A DNA stretch of 64,000 nt from Candidula unifasciata. Its lineage: Eukaryota > Mollusca > Gastropoda > Stylommatophora > Geomitridae. Below, piece by piece: positions 1 through 10,239 of the stretch. The position numbers and the translations under genes were made by a program. Below the pieces are notes generated by a model that saw nothing but the letters and a program-made list of their open reading frames with translations, searched no databases and was not told the DNA's origin. The DNA is taken from contig CAJHNH020007579.1 of NCBI GenBank assembly GCA_905116865.2, positions 331,163-395,162 on the forward strand, read 5' to 3'. Within the stretch, counting starts at the first letter, position 1. Every line of letters begins with the position of its first letter.

Positions 1-140
1 GGACTCAGACTTGAGCTAGAAGAAGAACGCAGCACTTATGGGTCACTACTCCTGTGCCATGTTGTTGATCCGTTGTTCAAACCTCTGAACCCCCAGTCAG
101 ACTGCCTGAAGTCAAGGCAAACACCCCAGAATCTTCCTTC
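1..140. repeat. Dispersed repeat fragment at left edge
   Basis: The first ~105 bases resemble 33320-33420: both contain a GACTTGAG motif, then GCACTTATGGGT, a TGCCAT box and a GTCCGTTGT-like block. It is therefore an interspersed repeat copy, cut by the window edge. No coding potential is evident. It lies in what is inferred to be an upstream intron of ALG6. Confidence 0.5.
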
Positions 141-198
141 TGCCTCCAACCCAAGCCATAAAGGATATCAGGTGTACTGGGTGTACGGCGCTCACTTC

Positions 199-3100
199 AT
201 ATCTGTATAGATTCTGTTATGAGAAGAACAAACTGGAACATGTCTGTATAGATTCTGTTATGAGAAGAAAAAACTGGAACATGTCTGTATAGATTCTGTT
301 ATGAGAAGAAAAAACTGGAACATGTTGTATAGATTATGTTATGAGAAGAACAAACTGGAACATGTTGTGTAGATTCTGTTATGAGAAGAACAAACTGGAA
401 CATGTCTGTATAGATTCTGTTATGAGAAGAAAAAACTGGAACATGTCTGTATAGATTCTGTTATGAGAAGAAAAAACTGGAACATGTTGTATAGATTATG
501 TTATGAGAAGAACAAACTGGAACATGTTGTGTAGATTCTGTTATGAGAAGAAAAAACTGGAACATGTCTGTATAGATTCTGTTATGAGAAGAACAAACTG
601 GAACATGTTGTATAGATTCTGTTATGAGAAGAAAAAACTGGAACATGTTGTATAGATTATGTTATGAGAAGAAAAAACTGGAACATGTCTGTATAGATTC
701 TGTTATGAGAAGAAAAAACTGGAACATGTTGTATAGATTATGTTATGAGAAGAAAAAACTGGAACATGTTGTGTAGATTATGTTATGAGAAGAAAAAACT
801 GGAACATGTTGTATAGATTCTGTTATGAGAAGAACAAACTGGAACATGTCTGTATAGATTCTGTTATGAGAAGAAAAAACTGGAACATGTCTGTATAGAT
901 TCTGTTATGAGAAGAACAAACTGGAACATGTTGTGTAGATTATGTTATGAGAAGAACAAACTGGAACATGTCTGTATAGATTCTGTTATGAGAAGAAAAA
1001 ACTGGAACATGTTGTATAGATTCTGTTATGAGAAGAACAAACTGGAACATGTTGTATAGATTCTGTTATGAGAAGAACAAACTGGAACATGTTGTGTAGA
1101 TTATGTTATGAGAAGAACAAACTGGAACATGTCTGTATAGATTCTGTTATGAGAAGAAAAAACTGGAACATGTCTGTATAGATTCTGTTATGAGAAGAAC
1201 AAACTGGAACATGTTGTGTAGATTATGTTATGAGAAGAACAAACTGGAACATGTTGTGTAGATTATGTTATGAGAAGAACAAACTGGAACATGTTGTGTA
1301 GATTATGTTATGAGAAGAAAAAACTGGAACATGTTGTATAGATTATGTTATGAGAAGAAAAAACTGGAACATGTTGTATAGATTATGTTATGAGAAGAAA
1401 AAACTGGAACATATCTGTATAGATTCTGTTATGAGAAGAACAAACTGGAACATCTTGTGTAGATTATGTTATGAGAAGAACAAACTGGAACATGTTGTGT
1501 AGATTATGTTATGAGAAGAACAAACTGGAACATGTTGTGTAGATTATGTTATGAGAAGAACAAACTGGAACATGTTGTGTAGATTATGTTATGAGAAGAA
1601 CAAACTGGAACATGTTGTGTAGATTATGTTATGAGAAGAACAAACTGGAACATGTTGTGTAGATTATGTTATGAGAAGAACAAACTGGAACATGTTGTGT
1701 AGATTATGTTATGAGAAGAACAAACTGGAACATGTTGTGTAGATTATGTTATGAGAAGAACAAACTGGAACATGTTGTGTAGATTATGTTATGAGAAGAA
1801 CAAACTGGAACATGTTGTATAGATTATGTTATGAGAAGAAAAAACTGGAACATGTTGTGTAGATTATGTTATGAGAAGAAAAAACTGAAACATGTTGTGT
1901 AGATTATGTTATGAGAAGAACAAACTGGAACATGTTGTGTAGATTATGTTATGAGAAGAAAAAACTGGAACATGTTGTGTAGATTATGTTATGAGAAGAA
2001 AAAACTGGAACATGTTGTATAGATTATGTTATGAGAAGAAAAAACTGGAACATGTTGTGTAGATTATGTTATGAGAAGAAAAAACTGGAACATGTTGTGT
2101 AGATTATGTTATGAGAAGAAAAAACTGGAACATGTTGTGTAGATTATGTTATGAGAAGAACAAACTGGAACATGTTGTGTAGATTATGTTATGAGAAGAA
2201 AAAACTGGAACATGTTGTATAGATTATGTTATGAGAAGAAAAAACTGGAACATGTTGTATAGATTATGTTATGAGAAGAAAAAACTGGAACATGTTGTGT
2301 AGATTATGTTATGAGAAGAAAAAACTGGAACATATTTGTATAGATTATGTTATGAGAAGAAAAAACTGGAACATATTTGTATAGATTATGTTATGAGAAG
2401 AAAAAACTGGAACATGTTGTGTAGATTATGTTATGAGAAGAAAAAACTGGAACATGTTGTGTAGATTATGTTATGAGAAGAAAAAACTGGAACATGTTGT
2501 GTAGATTATGTTATGAGAAGAAAAAACTGGAACATATCTGTATAGATTATGTTATGAGAAGAAAAAACTGGAACATGTTGTGTAGATTATGTTATGAGAA
2601 GAAAAAACTGGAACATGTTGTGTAGATTATGTTATGGGAAGAAAAAACTGGAACATGTTGTGTAGATTATGTTATGAGAAGAAAAAACTGGAACATGTTG
2701 TGTAGATTATGTTATGAGAAGAAAAAACTGGAACATGTTGTGTAGATTATGTTATGAGAAGAAAAAACTGGAACATGTTGTATAGATTATGTTATGGGAA
2801 GAAAAAACTGGAACATGTTGTATAGATTATGTTATGAGAAGAAAAAACTGGAACATGTTGTATAGATTATGTTATGAGAAGAAAAAACTGGAACATGTTG
2901 TGTAGATTATGTTATGAGAAGAAAAAACTGGAACATGTTGTATAGATTATGTTATGAGAAGAAAAAACTGGAACATGTTGTATAGATTATGTTATGAGAA
3001 GAAAAAACTGGAACATGTTGTATAGATTATGTTATGAGAAGAAAAAACTGGAACATATTTGTATAGATTATGTTATGAGAAGAAAAAACTGGAACATGTT

Positions 3101-3748
3101 GTATAGATTATGTTATGAGAAGAAAAAACTGGAACATGTTGTGTAGATTATGTTATGAGAAGAAAAAACTGGAACATGTTGTATAGATTATGTTATGAGA
3201 AGAAAAAACTGGAACATGTTGTATAGATTATTTTTATGAGAAGAAAAAACTGGAACATGTTGTATAGATTATGTTATGAGAAGAAAAAACTGGAACATGT
3301 TGTATAGATTATGTTATGAGAAGAAAAAACTGGAACATGTTGTATAGATTATGTTATGAGAAGAAAAAACTGGAACATGTTGTATAGATTATGTTATGAG
3401 AAGAAAAAACTGGAACATGTTGTATAGATTATGTTATGAGAAGAAAAAACTGGAACATGTTGTATAGATTATGTTATGAGAAGAAAAAACTGGAACATGT
3501 TGTATAGATTATGTTATGAGAAGAAAAAACTGGAACATGTTGTATAGATTATGTTATGAGAAGAAAAAAACTGGAACATGTTGTATAGATTATGTTATGA
3601 GAAGAACAAACTGGAACATATTTGTATAGATTATGTTATGAGAAGAAAAAACTGGAACATGTTGTATAGATTATGTTATGAGAAGAAAAAACTGGAACAT
3701 GTTGTATAGATTATGTTATGAGAAGACAAAACTGGAACATGTAATCAT
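199..3748. repeat. Large minisatellite, ~40-bp unit, ~88 copies
   Basis: Near-perfect tandem array. Each unit reads GTTATGAGAAG, then AACAAAC or AAAAAAC, then TGGAACATGT, then TGTATAGATT or variants. Period is 40 bp, with a 41-bp variant (CTGTATAGATTCTG) common in the left part. Variants are zoned: mixed 40/41-bp units to ~1440, a homogeneous AACAAAC/GTGTAG block at about 1440-1830, and AAAAAAC/GTATAG units toward the right end. It ends 235 bp before an ALG6 coding exon, so it is probably intronic. The short ORFs in it are artefacts. Confidence 0.97.
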
Positions 3749-3982
3749 TGGAAAGATTAATGGGAAGAGAGAGAAGAAGGCAATACAGAGAAGAGTTTTC
3801 ATAGTCGTTTGTCCTGGCATGAAAGGTGTCATTGCACACGTTTTGATACACTGCTAGAGGTCACATGATCCGTCATGCCAGTTGGTAAGACACTTGATGA
3901 ATTAAAATCATTTTAGAACACTTGTTGGTAAGACACTTGATAAATTAAATTCAAATCATTTTTGATCACTTGTTGTTTTCAG

Positions 3983-4109
3983 CATGCTGCCATTGTTGTT
4001 AAAAGACGGGCTCTTGATTCCTACACTTGCTACCACTGGCCTCTTCTGGCTAATAGTCACACATTTACTGAATCCAACCAGGCAGGTGTCTCCACAAGCC
4101 AGGAAAATT
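3983..4109 (+). CDS. ALG6: ALG6 penultimate coding exon (partial gene)
   Basis: This exon encodes part of the ER membrane glucosyltransferase that adds the first glucose from dolichyl-phosphate-glucose to Man9GlcNAc2-PP-dolichol in N-glycan precursor assembly. After a TTTTCAG acceptor, the first base completes a split codon (probably Ser). The exon then reads MLPLLLKDGLLIPTL, which closely matches the conserved MLPLLLKD block near the C terminus of ALG6. A hydrophobic helix (TGLFWLIVTHLL) follows, and the exon ends in phase 0 at a GTAAGT donor. At 127 nt it joins in frame to 6473. Earlier exons lie left of the window. The related ALG8 is less likely because the LPLLLKD block is ALG6-like. Confidence 0.85.
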
Positions 4110-6472
4110 GTAAGTTGACATTTTACTTCTCCTAAGAAAAGCTGTTAACTTGTGTTCTAAAAAAAATATAGTAAAGTTTGCATTCTGTGCACATCAGAAT
4201 AGTAATATTTATCTTTAATTCGGGCTAAAAAATAAAAAATAAAGGTTTTTGTTTTTTAAAGCAAATAATAGTACAATTTGTCTTAATCTGACCAAGCACA
4301 GATCACCTATTTTTTAAATTTTTTTTTATCTAGCTGATAAAAGTTTGCCTGATATTCATATGCCACTTAAAAAATATTTATATATGTGTGTATATATAAA
4401 AAAAATTAATACAAAAATAAAAATAAACATATAGCTATCCGATAATATATTTATATTAGTTGATGGAAAAGCAAAGGAGAGAAACCAACAGAAGTGTCAA
4501 GAAAGCAAAACAATCATCCTGGGAACATTTCGGTGAGTCATTAGCAGAAAATGAGAAAACAGCCAGCAGAACATTTTTCAAAGTAGTTAAAAATATGCGG
4601 AAAAGAGATGAGAGCTACAACCCCACTGAAATAATTAATGATAAGACAGGAAGGCCATTGATAGATCCACCCGAGATAGCAGAAAGATGGAGGGAATACT
4701 TCAATGAGCTCTTTAATCCTCTAGGAGATCATCAGGAAAGAACAACTGAAGAGCACAGAGCAACAGTGTTAGAACCACACATACTAATGGATGAAATAGA
4801 AAAAGTCATTAAACAGTCTCCCAAATATAAAGCACCAGGAGCTGATAGATTACCAACAGAAATAATTTAAACAGCAGGTGAAAGCAGCATCAGATGGCTT
4901 CACAGAATATTTAATGCAGCATGGGTACAACAAACGGCCCCTATTGAATGCGGTCACTATCGAGGCATCTCTCTTTTAAGCCATGTTGGCAAAATGTATG
5001 CCAAGATAATAGAAACAAGACTGAGACCAGTGATAGAACCACAGCTGGCAGAAGAACAGATGGGATTTAGGAGAAATAGAAGCTGCACAGATGCAATCTT
5101 CACACTTAAAAAGTTAATAGAAAAGAATATTGAATACAATAAGGACTTATTTGTGGCATTCATAGACCAGGAGAAGGCATTTGACAGAGTCGACAGACAA
5201 TTATTATGGAAAGTAATGGCAAGATATGGAGTAAGCGAACACCTCATCGAAGTGTGCAAAAGTTTATACAGGGATTGTAGAAGTGTAGTTAGAATAAATC
5301 AGGGAACATCTCATCCTTTCACAGTGACATCTGGAGTAAGACAGGGGTGTGTCTTATCACCACTGCTGTTTATCACCTACATCGACAGTATATGCAAGAA
5401 TGCCAAGCCCATGAATGAAGATCTTAGTAAGATCAACGAATAACTCCTTGCAGATGACCAGGCCTTGATAGCAGATACAGCCATGAAATTGAAACAACAT
5501 CTAACATTCATAAATGAAGAATGTAAAACAAATAATATGAGAATCAACACTGAAAAGACAGAAGTAATGTCAATAGGAAAAAAGAAGACAAATCTAAACA
5601 TAGCAATAGAGTGCAAAGGCATTAAACAGGCATTTGAGTTTAAATATCTGGGAACTACATTTACCGAAGATGGGAAATTGGATAAAGAAATTGACATCAG
5701 ATGCAGTAAAGCAAACCAAGTATTGGGACAGTTAGCCCCCCTCTTACAGCATAAGACAATCCCAATCAGCACAAAGAGACATCTTATTCAAAGCATATTT
5801 ATTCCAACTCTGTGCTACCAGTGCCAGACATGGTCACTCAGAACAAACCATAAAAGAAAATAAGTAACCATGGAAATGAGATGTCTGAGAAGGGCTGTAG
5901 GAGTGACCATAAGAGATAAGATCAGGAATTAGATCATAAGAGAAAAAGTCGGCACAGAACCAATTCTAAATTACATACGAAGACAGCAAGTGAAATGGTT
6001 TGCCCACTTAGAGAGAATGCCTTGTGACACCATACCATACAAAGCATACATGGAAAGAGAAGAAGGACGTAGAGCACGTGGTAGACCAAAAACAAGATGG
6101 AAGGATAACATCAGAGAAACTCTATAACAGCACGATGTGCCTATGGTCGAGGCGGCCAGAAGAGCTAGAAACAGAACCTTATATCTCCCTCGACACCCAC
6201 AGCGGTAAAAGAGGAAGTGAAGAAGAAGACGGGAAAGCTTGTGCGCCTAAAAACCGTCGATGACCCAGCAGATGGAAAAGGGATTGATTGATTGAACCTA
6301 AGGTATTCTTGTGTGCAATTTAAAGTTTCATTCATTAAATTACAAAGATTTGCACCTCAAAATTATGTTTATTTCAGTAGCTACGCATTTTAAATTAATT
6401 TTTTTTAATTATATGATAATTTTATGTCATTGAAACATAAAATGTATACTTTATTATTTTTTTTTTTTTCAG
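4110..6472 (+). other. Last ALG6 intron, mostly a LINE insertion
   Basis: GT at 4110 and AG at 6471-6472 bound this intron. The acceptor has a long T tract. About 1.84 kb of its 2.36 kb is a decayed LINE on the same strand, so the ancestral intron was probably only ~500 bp. The remaining sequence is AT-rich, with no other feature seen. Confidence 0.8.
4455..6297 (+). mobile_element. LINE A: 5'-truncated, decayed non-LTR retrotransposon
   Basis: Broken reverse-transcriptase ORF in several frames. Visible RT landmarks are HYRGISLLS (~4953), FIDQEKAFDRVDR (motif A, ~5160), SGVRQGCVLSPLLF (motif B, ~5330) and LLADDQ (motif C, near 5445, just after a stop). The usual C-terminal LINE tail follows (VKWFAHLERMP near 5990; RARGRPKTRWKDNIRETL near 6070). 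A stop at 4867, a deletion near 4930 and a stop near 5440 break the frame, so it is dead. The 3' part carries GAAGTGAAGAAGAAG and then a short ATTGATTGATTG tail. The style is RTE/CR1-like; the exact clade is not resolved. Other pieces of the family lie at 55487-55756, 56265-56625 and 62442-62800. Confidence 0.85.
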
Positions 6473-6793
6473 TTTACATTGTCTCTACTCATTGCTGTCT
6501 GTATGGTCCTGGCAACTTTATTCATCCCACCACCGAAGCGATTCCCAGATATCTTTCCACTACTTATCTCCATTTATTCTTGTGGACATTTTTTTATATT
6601 TGCTGGACATTTTCATCTCCGACAGTTTGGTAGGGAGAGTTTTTTGTTGAGTACATCCAACAGTGATGGCCATTTTGATTCTGCCTATGATGCTTCAGAA
6701 TCTGCTGTACCGAATGGTAATAACGATGTTCGAAAATCTCCGAAGGAAATATTGAATGCATCAAAGGTCAAACACAGGAAACACCAAAAATGA
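6473..6793 (+). CDS. ALG6: ALG6 terminal coding exon
   Basis: The exon opens in phase 0 after a T-rich acceptor and runs 107 codons to TGA. It encodes two hydrophobic helices, FTLSLLIAVCMVLATLFIP and FPDIFPLLISIYSCGHFFIF, separated by PPPKRFPD. That loop corresponds to the conserved PPQKLPD-type loop of the ALG6 C terminus. After FAGHFHLRQFG there is a hydrophilic, Ser/Asn-rich tail of about 50 residues ending in basic KHRKHQK. This tail is longer than I recall for vertebrate ALG6. Together the two exons give the last ~148 residues. The frame is intact, so the gene looks functional. Confidence 0.87.
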   Translation, partial: FTLSLLIAVCMVLATLFIPPPKRFPDIFPLLISIYSCGHFFIFAGHFHLRQFGRESFLLSTSNSDGHFDSAYDASESAVPNGNNDVRKSPKEILNASKVKHRKHQK

Positions 6794-7314
6794 AACCCAT
6801 TACAGATTACTTCTTTTAGTTGCTGTATGTTTAGATGTTGCTTGGAGAGTATCATATTCAAATATAGCACATGCTCTACTGCCATATTTAGGTGTGTTTT
6901 ATCTCTATCATGACAAGATACTAGAATGTCGAATTAACTCTTTAAGTCCCAGAGGTTTAAGCATCACAGGCCCAAAGAGTAGTGAAAAGAGACGTAAAAT
7001 CGGTGTATCATGCGTTCACTGGGCTTCTAGGTAGTAACCTATGAATGTATGATGCGTTCCCTGGGACTCAAAGAGTGTCTGGAATTGTGGATTGTGAAAA
7101 ATAGGTCATATTTCATTTTTTTTTTTAAATAATCACATACATCGATTTTGAAGAAACGTATTTGTATTTTATGTATCTTATACGATATGTAAATAAAAAG
7201 GTAAGGGTATATGTAATGTTTCATTTCACTGGCTATTTTGAATCAGTTGAGAAGCATCTGCTTTTTATGCATAATTACAAATGTTCTTTATGTGCATGTA
7301 GAGTCATTATGCTG

Positions 7315-7320
7315 AATAAA
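7315..7320 (+). promoter_or_regulatory. Candidate ALG6 poly(A) signal
   Basis: AATAAA 522 nt after the ALG6 stop, followed within ~60 nt by T/GT-rich sequence (TTTGTTTC, TTGTTTGTATTT). An earlier AATAAA lies at 7192-7197 and could also be used. Confidence 0.5.
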
Positions 7321-7424
7321 TATATTCGTATTTCTCAAGGTATTCTACCCAGTTATTTGTTTCATTAATGCCTTCCATCTCTCCTCCTTGTTTGTATTTA
7401 TTATTTATTGTTTTTAATTATTCT

Positions 7425-8040
7425 TGTAATGTTGTGAATTCCTGGGGAAATCCCAGAGAGTTCCCGATGGGGAGGAAAAGGTCGGAGAACTCGTGAGAGA
7501 AGAGAAAAACTGGATAAGTGGGTCTCGTGTGTCTCATGGTGAACGAAGTGAGGGACACAAGAAAAGCATGAGATGTGAATGGAAGACGTGAACCGAGAGA
7601 CAGAAGTAAGACAGTTGAAGTTCGGCCCTGACTGAGAGAGGACGCGTGAGTGGACGCCTGCGAAGAATAAATGATTTGTGAAACGAATGTTATATTTCAA
7701 TAGGAGGATTGAATGTTTTTTTCCAAACGTCGTAATGTCAGGTACCAGAGTTCTTGAAGGATAGATGGATGGTTCGAGAGACGCTGATGAATTCCTATAG
7801 TGTGTGAGGAGTCCGACCAGGTCGCTAGATTCAGCCAAGCAAGGCGAGCACGAGAGAGCGAGAATATATGTATGCGATAATTGGCGATTCAACGAATAAA
7901 AGCAAACAACTCAATATTCGTTCATGCTGTGTCGTTTCAACTCACTGTTCATCTGAAAGCAATGCAAATTAATACATACCCCTAGAAGAGCATATTACAA
8001 GTCTCTGTTTCATTTGTCAGCGAATTAGTCTTGCCATATA
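7425..8040. other. Unassigned intergenic DNA, possible solo LTR
   Basis: GC-richer than its surroundings. It starts near TGTAATGTTGTGAATTCC and contains GAATAAAAGC at ~7895 followed by a T/C-rich stretch, which is LTR-like architecture. I could not find matching ends or a target-site duplication. A 163-codon minus ORF here has no recognisable domain. Confidence 0.2.
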
Positions 8041-8046
8041 CTTATT

Positions 8047-8310
8047 TTTGGGAGTTGCCGTGGTGTAGCGGCTAGATGCTCGCCTGCGGAACAGAAGGTC
8101 ATGTGTTCACCACCTGACTGAGCCGGACTTTATTCCGAGGTCGACCCAGCCTTGAGTGGAACCAGGTGCAGTCCTGGGAAGTAAAGGTGGTTGCCATGAT
8201 GCTGACCACATCACCGATCTTGTGCCGTTGGTCTATAAAATAAAGGTCTAGCCCTATACACCCAGTATGCGTGAAAGGTGGGGAAAAGGGTCCTTTACTT
8301 ACTTTATACA
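8047..8310 (+). mobile_element. SINE A copy 1 (tRNA-like head)
   Basis: Starts GAGTTGCCGTGGTGTAGCGG, a tRNA box-A-like head, with a degenerate box B near 8105. The body has GGTCGACCCAGCC and GTCTAGCCCTATA, and the end is AAAAGGGTCCTTTACTTAC. The same order recurs at 32778-33061 (-), 33497-33782 (+), 34893-35160 (-), 35196-35450 (+), 50895-51330 (+), 57705-57848 (+) and 59722-59962 (-), with a partial copy near 37330-37445. Confidence 0.8.
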
Positions 8311-8394
8311 CTTCCTTTTACTGAGGAAGTTAGCATAAATAGTTTGAAACTATAAAATACAATATCAGAGCAGAGAAGATTTACCTCAACACTC

Positions 8395-8884
8395 AACAGA
8401 GAGAAAGGATCAGCCAGTCAGCTCTGCCTGAGAGCCAGCACAGAGAGATGGAATCCATCAGCTCCCTCAGAGAGCCAGCACAGAGAGCTAGAATCCATCA
8501 GCTCCCTCCAAGAGCCAGCACAAAGAGATGGAATCCATCAGCTCTCTCCAAGAGCCAGCACAGAGAGATGGAATCCATCAGCTCTCTCCGAGAGCCAGCA
8601 CAGAGAGATGGAATCCATCAGCTCTCTCCAAGAGCCAGCACAAAGTGATGGAATCCATCAACTCTCTCCGAGAGCCAGCACAGGTAGATGGAATCCATCA
8701 GCTCTCTCCAAGAGCCAGCACAGAGAACTAGAATCCATCAGCTCTCCCCAAGAGCTAGCGCAGAGAACTAGAATCCATCAGCTCCCTCCAAGAGCCACAA
8801 CAGAGAGCCAGAATTCAACAGCTTCCTCCAAGAGCTAGCACAGAGAGATGGAATCCATCAGCTCTCTTCAAGAGCCAGCACAGT
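8395..8884 (+). repeat. 40-bp minisatellite, ~12 copies
   Basis: Unit AGAGATGGAATCCATCAGCT + CTCTCCAAGAGCCAGCAC with point variants (GGAATCC/AGAATCC, CTCC/CTCT). Period is 40 bp throughout. The short overlapping plus-strand ORFs are products of the repeat. Confidence 0.95.
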
Positions 8885-9235
8885 TATAAAATAAAAGCTT
8901 ATTTAAGCTGACTGAACGCGATCGAATCCAACACCCCACTCCACCACCTTTTTTCCCAACGTAAGAAGAAACTCCACAGGGGAGCATGTACAGCAGGAGT
9001 CTACCAATCGTCAGTAGAAGTAATCTCTCGTCGACAAATGTTTCGGCCCACGAGCTCCTAGACATTTTCAGAGAGTTGGCCCACCTGAGTTCATGAAGCT
9101 CATGGTTGGTTTCTCCTGCTGCACGTATTACCGACTTAATCTCTGTGCCAGACATCATCAAATAAAAGAAAGATTTGATAGTGACAAAACTTGAGTACAC
9201 CTCAATAAAAGACGCCATTTTTGTAAGCTCCAGTA

Positions 9236-9833
9236 ACGGCTTTCGTCGGGGGCCCTAATATAACCTAATGGTGTTTCTGGGACATGTGCCGGGGTGATTC
9301 TCATCCGAATGGTGGCACTTTGTGTCATTGACTGTTTATCGTTCGATGTGCTGTCCTGGTGGGGTTGAAGGTCACTGGTGTAACAAAACGCATTGCCCGC
9401 CCCAATTTGGGACACTATTTTTTTTTTAAACTACACCCGGGCTGTTGTAGGCCGCCTTAATATAAACTAAATGTTGACTGGGGTTTCTGGGCTTGCAACT
9501 GGGGGATTCTCATCCGAATTGTGACATCTTGTGTCACCGGGTGTTAGTCGCTAGTTGCTTGGTCCTGTAAGGTTAAACGTCGCTCATAGGAGAGTTAAAA
9601 CCCTCCTCCTTCCAACATAAGACGCAATTTTTGGTTATACTAAAGACACCACCCCCCCCCCACCCCCACCCAATCCACCCTTCCCACCTCGGTCGTTGTC
9701 GGTGACCCTAATATAACCTAACGGTTAAACGGGGTTTTGGGGACTTGTGGTAATCCTTATCCCAGTGATGGCACTTTGTGTCATCAGTTGATTATGGCTC
9801 GTTGTGCGGTGCTGCTGGGGTTGACAGTCACTT

Positions 9834-9838
<5 letters not shown>
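9236..9838 (+). repeat. Three diverged tandem copies of repeat C
   Basis: Copies at about 9236-9390, 9440-9600 and 9690-9835. Each has CTAATATAACCTAA (or variant), GGGGTTTCTGGG, GATTCTCATCCGAAT, TTTGTGTCAT and a final GTCCTGGTGGGGTT-like block. Single copies of the same family are at 22533-22660 (+), 51480-51735 (-), 61425-61605 (+) and 61700-61925 (+). Poly-C and the (GA)n tract at 9838-9882 adjoin the array. Confidence 0.7.

Positions 9839-9882
<44 letters not shown>
9838..9882. repeat. (GA)n microsatellite
   Basis: About 22 GA dinucleotides directly after the third copy of repeat C. Confidence 0.97.
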
Positions 9883-9888
<6 letters not shown>

Positions 9889-10099
9889 ATCATATTGTAT
9901 ATATATGTTCGTCCAAAAAAATACCAATACCCGAACAAACCTCTAATTTTTCATACAAGTGTGTTTTACAAGTGTCGGTACCAAAACGGAGTGACCGGAT
10001 AGAAATATTGCGACTTCTTGATCATTTGAAGGACACCCTATGTTCATTTATATTAGTTGTAAAAAGAAAAAGGGCAATTAAACTGGACATTTTCTTGTC

Positions 10100-10235
10100 T
10101 CCCCCCCCCCCCCCAACTTCGCCTTCTTCTTCTTCGTCTTCTTCTTTTTCTTCTTCTCCTCCTCCGTCTTCTTCTTCTTTATCTTCTACTTCTTCTTTTC
10201 TTCGTCTTCTTCTTCTTCTTCTTCTTTTTTTTTTT
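10100..10235. repeat. Poly-C then CTT-rich polypyrimidine tract
   Basis: A run of about 14 C, then CTTCTTCTT-rich sequence interrupted by CCTCC and TTT runs. It produces Ser/Pro-rich or Lys/Arg/Glu-rich spurious ORFs on the two strands. Confidence 0.95.
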
Positions 10236-10239
10236 GATC

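Noticed and set aside
199..3748. Regular 40-bp repeats resembling a CRISPR array
   Set aside because: Units are contiguous with no unique spacers, and the setting is a eukaryotic intron; this is a minisatellite.
7401..7892. 163-codon minus ORF
   Set aside because: No domain, signal or splice support; the composition is consistent with chance or LTR-like sequence.
7425..8040. Solo LTR
   Set aside because: LTR-like composition and AATAAA, but no inverted ends or target-site duplication could be found, so it is listed only as a possibility.
8047..8110. Possible tRNA gene
   Set aside because: Box A-like head recurs as the start of a ~260-bp SINE at eight places; no paired acceptor stem.
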